Below are positions 1 through 7,545 of a stretch of 7,992 bases of DNA, in pieces. Under the pieces are notes generated by a model. It saw nothing but the letters and a program-made list of their open reading frames with translations. It had not been told where the DNA came from and did not search any database. This DNA comes from Chitinophagaceae bacterium. Its GTDB lineage: Bacteria > Bacteroidota > Bacteroidia > Chitinophagales > Chitinophagaceae. The stretch lies in NCBI GenBank assembly GCA_947447815.1, contig CANFLJ010000083.1, positions 1 through 7,992 on the forward strand, in the 5' to 3' direction. The position numbers were made by a program, and so were the translations under genes. Position 1 is the first letter of the stretch; each line of letters begins with the position of its first letter.

Positions 1-3000
1 GTTGCGCCATCTTTTGGGGCTACCGATATTGAAAGGCTGGTAACCTTTCCAATAGAACAGGCCAACAGCAACATTAATGGCTTGAAAGAAATAAGAAGCT
101 TCTCTCGATTTGGTCTATCGCTGGTAACCATTGTATTCAACGACGAAACCGACATTTACTGGGCCCGTCAGCAGGTAGCGGAAAGGCTACAGAAAGTACA
201 GGCATTAATTCCTAAAGGTATTGGCCTGCCCGAACTGGGACCTATATCTACTGGTCTTGGAGAAATATATCAGTATGTAGTAAGACCCAAGAGTGGCTAC
301 GAAAACAAGTACGATGCAACCGAGCTTCGCACCATTCAGGACTGGATTGTACGACGACAGTTACTGGGTGTAAAAGGGGTAGCAGAAGTAAGCAGTTTTG
401 GCGGTAAGCTAAAGCAATACGAGATAGCCATTAATGCTAATAAATTGCAGTCGCACAACATTAGTATCAATGATGTATTTACGGCATTGGAAAAGAATAA
501 TCAGAATACAGGTGGGGCCTATATTGAGAAAGGACCTACGGTATTATTCATCCGGAGCGAAGGGTTGCTGGGCAATAAAGAAGACATAGAAAATATAGCT
601 ATAAAGGCTACCAGTAGTGGTGCTCCGCTGTTTATAAGAGATGTGGCCGAAGTAAAGATTGGATTTGCTACCCGATACGGTGCTATGTGCTACAATGATA
701 ATGGAGAAGTAGCGGGAGCCGTAGTAATGATGCTGAAGGGGGCCAATAGTAGTGCTGTAATAAAGAATGTAAAAGAAAGGGTTGCGCAAATACAAAAGAC
801 CTTACCAGAAGGAGTAGTAATAGAACCTTTTCTGGATAGAACCAAGATGGTGAATAATGCCATTAGCACGGTAGAGAAAAACCTGTTTGAAGGAGCGCTC
901 ATTGTGATCTTTATCCTGGTAGTATTCCTTGGGAACTTCAGAGCTGGCTTGCTCGTAGCATCGGTCATACCACTGGCCATGTTGTTTGCCATCATCATGA
1001 TGAATGCCTTTGGCGTAAGTGGCAATCTGATGAGTCTTGGAGCACTCGACTTTGGACTAATAGTAGATGGTGCGGTAATCATAGTAGAAGCCGTAATGCA
1101 CCAGTTGCAGCATAGTAAGAAGTTTAATAATGTAACTAAACTATCGCACAAGGAAATGGATAAGCAGGTGGGTAATGCTGCAGGCAAAATGATGAATAGT
1201 GCAGTGTTTGGTCAGATTATTATTCTGATTGTTTACCTTCCCATTTTTACTCTGCAAGGTATTGAAGGAAAGATGTTTAAACCAATGGCGCAAACTGTTG
1301 CTTTTGCACTGATTGGAGCATTTATTCTCTCCCTGACTTATATACCCATGATGAGCTCGCTGGTATTGAGTAGAAAGATAAAACATGCTCCTAATTTATC
1401 GGATAGAATCATGTATAAAGTAGAGCGCTTTTATCAGTACTGGCTTACTAAATACTTACAGTTTCCAAAGCTGATTCTTTCTTCTGTGTTCGTCATGTTC
1501 ATAGCTGCATTATTTATTCTGTTTAATCTTGGAGGTGAATTTATTCCTGCTTTGGAAGAAGGCGATTTTGCGGTAGATACCAGGGTGCTGACGGGCAGTA
1601 ATATTTCTACTACCATTGAGCATACACAGAAGGCGGCACATATTTTAAAAACAAGGTTCCCCGAAGTAGAGAAGATTGTAACTAAGATAGGCAGTGGCGA
1701 AGTACCTACCGATCCTATGCCAATGGAAGCCAGCGATATGATGGTGATACTGAAAGATAAGAGTCAATGGACCTCAGCTAAAACCTTTAATGAGTTATCC
1801 AAAAAAATGAGCATTGCCCTCCAGGATGTACCGGGTATTACCGCAGGTTTTCAATATCCTGTGCAGATGCGTTTTAATGAACTGATGACGGGTGCCAGAC
1901 AGGATGTAGTTTGCAAGATATTTGGCGAAAACCTTGATACACTTGCTTTGTATGCCGATAAACTGGGTAAGGTAGTTAATTCGGTATCGGGAAGTCAGAA
2001 CATATTCATCGAGCCTGTTACTGGAATGCCTCAGGTAATTATAGGGTACAACAGAGCCGCCATAGCGCAGTACAATATGAATATTGACGACATTAATAAT
2101 GTAGTAAATACTGCCTTCGCAGGACAGAGTACCGGACTGGTATTTGAAGAAGAGAAGAAGTTTGATTTAGTAGTAAAGCTGGATAATAGTCAAAGAAGAA
2201 ACCTGGAAGATGTACAGAACTTATTGATACCTACTCCACAGGGTACACAGATTCCTTTGTATCAACTTGCTAATGTTGAGATCAAGAATGGACCGAACCA
2301 GATACAAAGAGAGGATGCTAAACGGAGGATAGTAGTGGGCTTTAATGTTCGTGGCAGAGATGTGCAAAGCATAGTAACCGAACTGCAGCAGAAGATAGAA
2401 AAGCAAGTAAAATTGCCATCAGGATATTATATAACCTATGGTGGTGCTTTTGAAAATCTGAATGCTGCCAAAGCAAGGTTAGCTATTGCCGTACCTGTAT
2501 CGCTGATACTCATATTTATACTATTATACTTTGCCTTCAACTCCTTTAAACATGGACTATTAATCTACACGGCCATTCCATTATCTGCAATTGGAGGAAT
2601 CTTCTTCCTGGCATTAAGGGGAATGCCTTTCAGCATCAGTGCAGGTGTTGGATTTATTGCCTTGTTTGGAGTAGCTGTACTAAATGGTATAGTACTGATA
2701 GCTGAGTTTAACCGACTTAAAAAAGAAGGGTTACACGATTTGCACAGGATAGTATTGATGGGAACAAAAGTGCGGTTAAGACCAGTGCTTATGACAGCCT
2801 TTGTAGCATCGCTTGGTTTTCTGCCAATGGCACTAAGTAATGGCGCAGGAGCAGAGGTACAAAAACCATTGGCAACCGTAGTAATTGGTGGATTGATGAT
2901 AGCCACTTTCCTTACCCTGTTTGTGTTGCCAATATTGTATATGCAATTTGAAACAAAAGCCATTACGCTGTTGAAAGAAGATGGAGAAGATCTGGAGGCA

Positions 3001-3042
3001 AAAAACAATAATTTACAAAACGTCCAAAACAAAAAACAATGA
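1..3042 (+). CDS. czcA: CzcA/CusA-family heavy-metal RND efflux pump (5' partial)
   Basis: Inner-membrane proton/metal-ion antiporter of a tripartite efflux pump. The frame is open from base 1, and the upstream residues match the family motif ERLVTFPIE, so the gene begins before the window. About 50 N-terminal residues, including TM1, are probably missing (1013 aa visible; family about 1040). Visible order: first porter domain to about residue 290; TM2-TM6 at about 294-460; TM7 at about 487-510, followed by GGEFIPALEEGDFAVD; second porter domain to about 825; TM8-TM12 at about 829-980, with GVAVLNGIVLIAEFNRL. The TM4 motif DFGLIVDGAVIIVE (codons at 1048-1089) keeps the two Asp and one Glu needed for proton coupling in CzcA. 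QMRFNELMTGARQDV resembles CzcA more than CusA, so divalent cations are likelier than Cu/Ag; this is inference. The TGA stop overlaps the next start (ATGA), which suggests translational coupling. The family call is secure; the substrate is not known. Confidence 0.96.
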   Translation, partial: VAPSFGATDIERLVTFPIEQANSNINGLKEIRSFSRFGLSLVTIVFNDETDIYWARQQVAERLQKVQALIPKGIGLPELGPISTGLGEIYQYVVRPKSGYENKYDATELRTIQDWIVRRQLLGVKGVAEVSSFGGKLKQYEIAINANKLQSHNISINDVFTALEKNNQNTGGAYIEKGPTVLFIRSEGLLGNKEDIENIAIKATSSGAPLFIRDVAEVKIGFATRYGAMCYNDNGEVAGAVVMMLKGANSSAVIKNVKERVAQIQKTLPEGVVIEPFLDRTKMVNNAISTVEKNLFEGALIVIFILVVFLGNFRAGLLVASVIPLAMLFAIIMMNAFGVSGNLMSLGALDFGLIVDGAVIIVEAVMHQLQHSKKFNNVTKLSHKEMDKQVGNAAGKMMNSAVFGQIIILIVYLPIFTLQGIEGKMFKPMAQTVAFALIGAFILSLTYIPMMSSLVLSRKIKHAPNLSDRIMYKVERFYQYWLTKYLQFPKLILSSVFVMFIAALFILFNLGGEFIPALEEGDFAVDTRVLTGSNISTTIEHTQKAAHILKTRFPEVEKIVTKIGSGEVPTDPMPMEASDMMVILKDKSQWTSAKTFNELSKKMSIALQDVPGITAGFQYPVQMRFNELMTGARQDVVCKIFGENLDTLALYADKLGKVVNSVSGSQNIFIEPVTGMPQVIIGYNRAAIAQYNMNIDDINNVVNTAFAGQSTGLVFEEEKKFDLVVKLDNSQRRNLEDVQNLLIPTPQGTQIPLYQLANVEIKNGPNQIQREDAKRRIVVGFNVRGRDVQSIVTELQQKIEKQVKLPSGYYITYGGAFENLNAAKARLAIAVPVSLILIFILLYFAFNSFKHGLLIYTAIPLSAIGGIFFLALRGMPFSISAGVGFIALFGVAVLNGIVLIAEFNRLKKEGLHDLHRIVLMGTKVRLRPVLMTAFVASLGFLPMALSNGAGAEVQKPLATVVIGGLMIATFLTLFVLPILYMQFETKAITLLKEDGEDLEAKNNNLQNVQNKKQ

Positions 3043-4313
3043 AAGGAGCAACCATAAAGACGCCCATACTTGAAAGAGTACAGGAGCGTTTAAGCCATTG
3101 TAAATTTATCTTGCTACTGCTAATGCTTTGTGTAGCAGTAAACAGTACTGCACAAAAAGTGATAAGTTTAAAACAGGCTATAGATACAGCCTTGAAGAAT
3201 AATATTTCGGTAAAGAATGATAAACTAAAAGCAGCCTATCAGGAGCAATTGATAAAGACTTCGGCCAACATTCCACAAGCAAATCTGGTTACAGAATTTG
3301 GGCAGATAAACAGTATCTATACTGATACTCGTTTTGGTATATCCCAAAGCTTTAGTTTTCCTACAGTCTATAGCAATCAAAAGAAAGTGCTGAAAGAAGA
3401 CTGGAAATCATCGGTATTAAACATAGCGGTAAAAGAGAGTGAGTTAAAACGTTCTGTAGCTCAGTTATACTACTATATTGCTTATCTGAAAGAGAAGGAA
3501 AACCTATTGCAGAAAGCAGACAGTATTTATGCAGCCTTTCTAAGTAAGGCGAGTCTTAGATATCAGCAAGGGGAAACAAATCTGTTGGAAAAAACGACTG
3601 CAGAAACACAGAGAGGTGGAGTGCAAATGCAACTTAAAGCGCTGCAACAAGAACTTAAACTTTCGTTATTACAATTACAGTTGTTGCTGAATACTACCAC
3701 TCTTGTAACAACAGATGGTAAGTTGAAAATAGCGTCGGCAGTATTAGTAGATAGTGCCGCCATTAACAATCACCCATTGATACAAATTACTACACAACAA
3801 AAAGTAGTAGCACAGGCTACTACCAGACTGGAGAAGGCAAAACTATTGCCCGATTTAAATGTAGCATATTACAATTCCAGTATCAAGGGTACAGGGGCAG
3901 ACAACGTCTATTATAATGCATCCTCCCGATTTAGTTCTGCTCAGATAGGTATTGGAATACCCTTGTTTAATAGCGCTCAAAAGGCTAAAATTAATGCAGC
4001 AGGACTAAATGAAACCATTGCAGACAATGCTATTCAGCAGCAACTGAAAACTTTAAAGTCTTCGCTGCAGATAGCAGAATCGCAATATGAATCCAGCAAA
4101 GAAACGGTACGTTATTTCGAGCAGGAAGCCTTGCCCAATGCAACTGTAATATTGCAAACTGCCGACAAACAATTTGCGAATGGTGAAATAAATTATCTGG
4201 AATGGGTCATGCTGGTAAATCAGTCGGCAACTATACAGAACAATTATCTTGATGCCGTGAAAGTATTGAACGAATCGGTGCTTACCATAGAATATCTAAC
4301 CTCAAAATTATAA
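3039..4313 (+). CDS. czcC: TolC/CzcC-like outer-membrane efflux channel
   Basis: Outer-membrane factor of the RND pump, expected to form a trimeric channel that releases metal ions outside the cell. The protein is 424 aa, a normal length for the OEP/TolC family. A signal peptide with an unusually long n-region (about 20 residues) and a hydrophobic core (FILLLLMLCVAV) ends at STA|Q near residue 38, a cleavage context common in Bacteroidota. The mature part opens with ISLKQAIDTALKNN, the typical start of the first OEP repeat, and continues with long amphipathic helices rich in Gln, Leu, Lys and Glu. The second repeat includes IGIPLFNSAQKAKINAA, a common OEP motif (the strand-to-helix turn 'GIPLFN'). 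The ATG overlaps the pump stop by 4 bases, and no Shine-Dalgarno is visible, as is usual in this phylum. The czcC symbol is by position; sequence alone supports only a metal-efflux OEP protein. Confidence 0.93.
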   Translation: MKGATIKTPILERVQERLSHCKFILLLLMLCVAVNSTAQKVISLKQAIDTALKNNISVKNDKLKAAYQEQLIKTSANIPQANLVTEFGQINSIYTDTRFGISQSFSFPTVYSNQKKVLKEDWKSSVLNIAVKESELKRSVAQLYYYIAYLKEKENLLQKADSIYAAFLSKASLRYQQGETNLLEKTTAETQRGGVQMQLKALQQELKLSLLQLQLLLNTTTLVTTDGKLKIASAVLVDSAAINNHPLIQITTQQKVVAQATTRLEKAKLLPDLNVAYYNSSIKGTGADNVYYNASSRFSSAQIGIGIPLFNSAQKAKINAAGLNETIADNAIQQQLKTLKSSLQIAESQYESSKETVRYFEQEALPNATVILQTADKQFANGEINYLEWVMLVNQSATIQNNYLDAVKVLNESVLTIEYLTSKL

Positions 4314-4319
4314 GCAATA

Positions 4320-5453
4320 ATGAAAAATATAATCATCATAGCGTTCATGTTTTTAATAGCTTCCTGCAGCCATAAAGAGAATCAGCCTGCTCAGCCTGCA
4401 GAGAAGATTCCCATTAATGAAAATAAGGTGGTGCTTACCGAAGCACAGTATAAATCGGCAGGCATAGAACTATCGAAACCTACCTTAAAAAGCATCTCCT
4501 CTATTATTAAACTTACGGGTAAGATAGATGTGCCTCCACAGAATATGGTATCGGTTAGTATGCCATTGGGTGGCTACTTAAAATCTACCAATCTATTACC
4601 CGGTATGCATGTAAACAAAGGCGAGGTGATAGCAACGCTGGAGGATCAGCAGTATATACAATTGCAACAGGATTACCTTACCTGCAAATCGAAACTGAAA
4701 TATGCAGAAGGAGAATACTTGCGTCAGAAAGAACTGAATGCCAGCAAGGCCAGTAGTGATAAAGTATTTCAGCAGGCAGAAATGGAATACAGCAATCAGA
4801 AAATTACACTTACTGCACTGTCGGAAAAACTGAAGCTGATTAATATTAATCCATCTTCATTAACCGCCAGTAGTATATCCAAGAGCATCCATCTTTATGC
4901 TACTATCAATGGCTTTGTATCCAGGGTAAATGTAAACATAGGCAAGTATGTAAATGCTTCCGATGTATTGTTCGAACTGGTAAACCCAGACGACATTCAT
5001 TTAAATATAAAAGTATTTGAAAGAGACCTGGATAAGTTGTCTATTGGACAGTCTGTAACAACCTATTCCAACAATGCCCCGTCTAAAAAACATCTGTGCA
5101 AAATCATTCTTATCAGCAAGGATCTTACGGCAGAAAGAACTGCCGATGTACACTGTCATTTTGAAGATTACGACAAAACACTTTTACCGGGTATGTATAT
5201 GAATGCAGAGGTAAATGTGGCAAGCAATAATTCCTTAACTATTGCCGAAGAAGCGATTGTAAATTTTGAAGGTAAGGACTATGTATTTGTAGCCACAGCA
5301 AACAGACAGTTTGAAATGAAAGAAGTACAAACAGGGATAAAGGAAAAGGGCTTTATTGAATTGATTAATGGAACAGCAATAGCCAATACGCCTATTGTAA
5401 CCAAAGGGGCTTATACACTGTTGATGGCATTGAAAAACAAATCGGAAGAGTAG
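4320..5453 (+). CDS. czcB: CzcB-like RND periplasmic adaptor lipoprotein
   Basis: Membrane-fusion (adaptor) subunit that bridges the RND pump and the OEP channel. The protein is 377 aa. The N-terminus has a lipoprotein signal with lipobox IASC and acylated Cys16. Domains in order: a first half barrel-sandwich (about 76-108; GGYLKSTNLLPGMHVNKGEVIATLED), an alpha-hairpin (about 110-175; charged and Gln-rich), the second half barrel-sandwich (about 190-222; ATINGFVSRVNVNIGKYV), a beta-barrel (about 226-300, with LLPGMYMNAEV) and a membrane-proximal domain (about 305-370). There is no His-rich N-terminal metal-binding stretch like that of some CzcB proteins; only SHKE follows the Cys, so direct metal handling is unclear. 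It starts 6 bases after the channel gene stop and is the last gene of the tight operon; AT-rich repeats follow. Substrate unknown. Confidence 0.94.
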   Translation: MKNIIIIAFMFLIASCSHKENQPAQPAEKIPINENKVVLTEAQYKSAGIELSKPTLKSISSIIKLTGKIDVPPQNMVSVSMPLGGYLKSTNLLPGMHVNKGEVIATLEDQQYIQLQQDYLTCKSKLKYAEGEYLRQKELNASKASSDKVFQQAEMEYSNQKITLTALSEKLKLININPSSLTASSISKSIHLYATINGFVSRVNVNIGKYVNASDVLFELVNPDDIHLNIKVFERDLDKLSIGQSVTTYSNNAPSKKHLCKIILISKDLTAERTADVHCHFEDYDKTLLPGMYMNAEVNVASNNSLTIAEEAIVNFEGKDYVFVATANRQFEMKEVQTGIKEKGFIELINGTAIANTPIVTKGAYTLLMALKNKSEE

Positions 5454-5460
5454 TAGGGTA

Positions 5461-5495
5461 ATTAATAATTAAAAATTAATAATTAAAAATTGAAT
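5461..5495. repeat. AT-rich heptad tandem repeat
   Basis: Five consecutive 7-base units lie here: ATTAATA, ATTAAAA, ATTAATA, ATTAAAA, ATTGAAT. The first four form two perfect 14-bp copies (5461-5474 and 5475-5488). The array begins 7 bases after the czcB stop. Short heptad repeats of this kind occur in intergenic DNA of many Bacteroidota; they can vary in number by slippage. No function can be shown here. Confidence 0.85.
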
Positions 5496-5524
5496 ACAGA
5501 ATACATTGTACTGAATTTTTAATT
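5481..5524 (+). terminator. AT-rich hairpin after the efflux operon, possible weak terminator
   Basis: Perfect 11-bp inverted repeat: AATTAAAAATT (5481-5491) pairs with AATTTTTAATT (5514-5524). After mismatches, the inside of the loop can add a few pairs (5495-5499 with 5506-5510, one of them G-T). It lies between czcB and the next gene and could slow or end transcription, but the stem is almost all A-T. It may instead be a by-product of the overlapping heptad repeat, so readthrough into the downstream gene is possible. Confidence 0.4.
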
Positions 5525-5546
5525 CATCACCAATAAATTAAGTTAT

Positions 5547-6032
5547 ATGAATCAGGCACATTTTCATTTAGTATTAAATCATCTACCTATTATTTTTCCT
5601 TTTATAGGATTGCTGGTAATGATTATTGGAATAGCATTTAAATCTGCAAGCATTCAAAGAACATCGTTCTATATTTATGTTTTAGGTGCTTTGTTTACAA
5701 TCCCCGCATTTGCTACAGGCGAGGGCGCAGAAGAGGCTATAGAACATTTACCAGGCGTATAAGAGCAACTAATTAAAGCGCATGAAGAAGCAGCAGAGTT
5801 ATTTGCTGTTTGTTCTTACCTTTTAGGAGCTACATCGTTATTAGGGTTATGGGCAAGCTGGAAGCAAAAACATTTTGCTAAATATGTTACCTATTTTGTT
5901 TTGACAGGAACTATTGTAGTTTTATTCTTTGCCAAACAAACCGGCACAACTGGTGGGGAAATCAGACACCCGGAAATAGCTACTTACAATACTATCAATT
6001 CTAATTTTAAAGGAAATAAAGATGATGACTAA
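5547..6032 (+). pseudogene. Small four-helix membrane protein, interrupted by an in-frame TAA
   Basis: The frame starts with MNQAHFHLVLNHLP at 5547 and reaches an in-frame TAA at 5760-5762 (codon 72). The same frame then runs open for 89 codons to a TAA at 6030-6032. The joined product would be 161 residues with four hydrophobic helices: about 10-32 and 41-57 before the stop, two more after it. Conserved-looking His motifs occur on both sides: NHLP, EHLPGV, HEEAA and GGEIRHPEI. These resemble a small Bacteroidota membrane-protein family of unknown function that I recall from memory only. In such proteins a Ser or Thr usually follows EHLPGV, so one base change (for example TCA to TAA) would explain the stop. 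No in-frame ATG follows it, so restart is unlikely. TAA ends neighbouring genes normally, which argues against recoding. A sequencing error is the main alternative. The 71-aa N-terminal piece alone would hold only two helices. Confidence 0.8.
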
Positions 6033-6068
6033 TTAAATTGTTATTTAAATTAAATCAGTAAAAATGAA

Positions 6069-6094
6069 AGGCTGCAGTTTTTGAACTGTAGCCT
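6069..6094 (+). terminator. Hairpin terminator after the interrupted membrane-protein gene
   Basis: An 11-bp stem, AGGCTGCAGTT (6069-6079) with AACTGTAGCCT (6084-6094), has one G-T pair and a TTTG loop. It begins 36 bases after the 6032 stop and is followed by ATTTAAATT rather than a clean T-run. Position and stability suit a rho-independent terminator for the plus-strand genes upstream. Confidence 0.7.
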
Positions 6095-6101
6095 ATTTAA
6101 A

Positions 6102-6234
6102 TTCCCTAAAGAGGGACCATTTCTTATGCCATCTATTGTTGACTATAATGACCATTAGACATCATCACCCAATGGCATAATAGACTTTGCCATTGGGAAA
6201 TCCAATGCAGGATGATATTCTGTATTTTAGGGAA
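6102..6234. repeat. Noncoding element of nested inverted repeats
   Basis: This 133-bp stretch has no gene. Its ends form a perfect 9-bp inverted repeat, TTCCCTAAA (6102-6110) and TTTAGGGAA (6226-6234). Inside are ATCATC (6161-6166) with GATGAT (6211-6216), and a perfect 10-bp hairpin, CCCAATGGCA (6168-6177) with TGCCATTGGG (6188-6197). A competing 9-bp pairing, TTATGCCAT (6124-6132) with ATGGCATAA (6172-6180), uses part of the same central arm. The layout suits a small non-autonomous mobile element (MITE-like) or a structured RNA. No target-site duplication is visible around the ends. Confidence 0.55.
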
Positions 6235-6320
6235 GTGGTACCGAGTATGATAGGGATATTATAATTTTCTAACTACATTATTTTTAACATTTAAATGCTC
6301 TGTACAATCTTTAAAAATCA

Positions 6321-6328
6321 AATCTTTG
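6321..6328 (+). promoter_or_regulatory. Possible Bacteroidota-type -7 element for the barrel-protein gene
   Basis: AATCTTTG matches the Bacteroidota -7 consensus TAnnTTTG except at the first base and lies 30 bases before the ATG at 6359. No convincing -33 TTG box is present at the right distance, so this is weak. The neighbouring DNA from 6235 to 6358 is AT-rich and holds no other recognisable signal. Confidence 0.3.
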
Positions 6329-6358
6329 TAATCATAGATCACCATCATAAATAGATTA

Positions 6359-7195
6359 ATGATAAAATCACTGATACCATTATTTTTTCTTCTCCTATTT
6401 ATTAATGTAGCAGCATTTGCTCAGACCAAAGTAGATAAATCGAAAAGTGAACTAAAGAATAATAGAAATACTGCTGGCAATCAGCATGATAACAATGGAG
6501 GTTCCAGTTGTTCCAGTTGTGATGGCTGTTCTCCTGGCTTTTTTAGCACAGATGCAATTGAAGGGGTTTTCAACTTTTTTTACGTTTGTATTCTGGGTGA
6601 TTATAAAGAGGAGCAACATTTAAATAGCAATCTTACACCTTATCCTTATTACGATAGTACTTCGGGTAATTATGAAAAACCCGGATTAGTTACCAATGCT
6701 TCAAAGTACTTCAGACTGGATATTGATGCTAAATATTTATATAGTAGCAAGGACCTTACCGGTACCCACTTGAAAGTAAAAGCGCATGTATCAAAGTATT
6801 TTTATTTACAGGGCGATCTGTTTAAGTTTATTGAAAGGGATAAACTCACTAACAATAATTCTTATCTTGACTTTTACAATGTTAATCTGGGGTATAACAG
6901 AGTAAGGCTTGATTATTTTAATGCAGGCTGGACCATTGGGATGTGTTATTTTGGCAATGATGTACAAAGGGGAAATATTCAGATAGGATTGAATGCAGAA
7001 TTGTTTGTGAAACCCAAACTTAGTTTTTCTACAGCATACCGATGGAGCTGGATAAATAATAATAACATAAGAGAGTTTGATTTTTCTGTTAGGTATCATA
7101 CCCGTAATTTATTCTTATCAGCAGGGTATGAAAACTTCAGGATTGCTACACCTACCTACGACTTTTTGTCGATTGGTGCTGGTGTTTACTTCTAG
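6359..7195 (+). CDS. Secreted Cys-cluster protein, probable outer-membrane beta-barrel, function unknown
   Basis: I do not recognise a named family. The 278-aa product has a clear signal peptide (IKSLIPLFFLLLFINVAAFA) with cleavage expected at AFA|Q, before Gln22. Residues 22-48 are polar, charged and Asn-rich. A Cys cluster follows: Cys51-x2-Cys54-x2-Cys57, then Cys77 in a hydrophobic segment (FNFFYVCILG). From about residue 115 on, alternating polar and aromatic residues form many likely beta strands (for example FRLDIDAKYLYSS, YFYLQGDLFKF, VRLDYFNAGWTIGMCYF), and the chain ends IGAGVYF with a terminal Phe, as in outer-membrane barrels. The Cys cluster could form disulfides, bind a metal or be lipid-facing; none can be decided here. 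The 5' gap of 326 bases and the terminator at 6069-6094 suggest its own transcription unit, separate from the efflux operon. The ATG at 6359 gives a well-formed signal peptide, so the start is secure. Confidence 0.85.
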   Translation: MIKSLIPLFFLLLFINVAAFAQTKVDKSKSELKNNRNTAGNQHDNNGGSSCSSCDGCSPGFFSTDAIEGVFNFFYVCILGDYKEEQHLNSNLTPYPYYDSTSGNYEKPGLVTNASKYFRLDIDAKYLYSSKDLTGTHLKVKAHVSKYFYLQGDLFKFIERDKLTNNNSYLDFYNVNLGYNRVRLDYFNAGWTIGMCYFGNDVQRGNIQIGLNAELFVKPKLSFSTAYRWSWINNNNIREFDFSVRYHTRNLFLSAGYENFRIATPTYDFLSIGAGVYF

Positions 7196-7288
7196 CTTCT
7201 TTTTTTCGATAAGTCAATTTGAAATTAAGTATAAACAAATAATAATTTTTCAAGGTAGTCAGGTGAATTTGTATAGTGAAGACTACTA

Positions 7289-7513
7289 TTTCCATTCGTA
7301 TAACATTGTCAGCGTTAGTCCTAGTCGCCCTTTCCATCTGGCAAGTATGCTTATTATTAGTTCTAACAGACCTTTCCATCTGGAAAGCCTGTTGTGAGTT
7401 AGTACTGAGCCTTCCTTCCACATTACAAACATGGTTTGCGTTAGTTCTGGGCATCCTTTCTATTTGGCATACATGGTTTGCGTTAACTCCAAGCACCCTT
7501 TCCATCTGGAAAG
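7289..7513. repeat. 42-bp tandem repeat array, five diverged units plus a partial sixth
   Basis: Units start at 7289, 7331, 7373, 7415, 7457 and 7499, an exact 42-base period with no indels; the sixth copy matches only for about 15 bases (to 7513). Each opens with TTTCCAT or a close variant, most carry a TTAGTyCT-like core near base 27, and most end in CCC or CC. Units 4 and 5 share ACATGGTTTGCGTTA. Because 42 is a multiple of 3, frames stay open on both strands. The minus strand reads a 14-residue repeat of the form MERxxRTNAxHVCQ; the plus strand reads LSIW-type hydrophobic repeats. Neither has a supported start, so I do not call a gene. The array lies 94 bases after the barrel-protein stop, probably in its 3' untranslated region. 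Confidence 0.85.
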
Positions 7514-7545
7514 GAGCTTCAGAGGAGCGTTTTTATCATAAATTT

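Noticed and set aside
82..84. TTG at 82 as the start of the pump gene
   Set aside because: The frame is open from base 1 and residues before it match the conserved ERLVTFPIE region, so the true start lies upstream of the window.
690..1187. 165-codon open frame on the minus strand inside czcA
   Set aside because: It is antisense to a strongly conserved pump region and its translation has no recognisable domain. Other minus-strand frames inside the efflux genes, such as 2565-3032, fail for the same reason.
5760..5762. Stop-codon recoding or programmed readthrough of the TAA
   Set aside because: TAA ends the channel gene and the membrane-protein frame itself at 6030-6032, and no stimulatory structure is evident just downstream. 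A mutation or sequencing error is simpler.
6102..6234. Complete insertion sequence
   Set aside because: There is no room for a transposase gene and no target-site duplication is visible. At most it is a small non-autonomous element.
7152..7505. 117-codon minus-strand frame covering the 42-bp repeats
   Set aside because: It is open mainly because the repeat period is a multiple of 3. It runs into the 3' end of the barrel gene on the other strand and has no supported start signal. Kept only as a repeat finding.
7289..7513. CRISPR array
   Set aside because: The units are contiguous and diverged along their whole length, with no constant repeat alternating with unique spacers, and no cas genes nearby.
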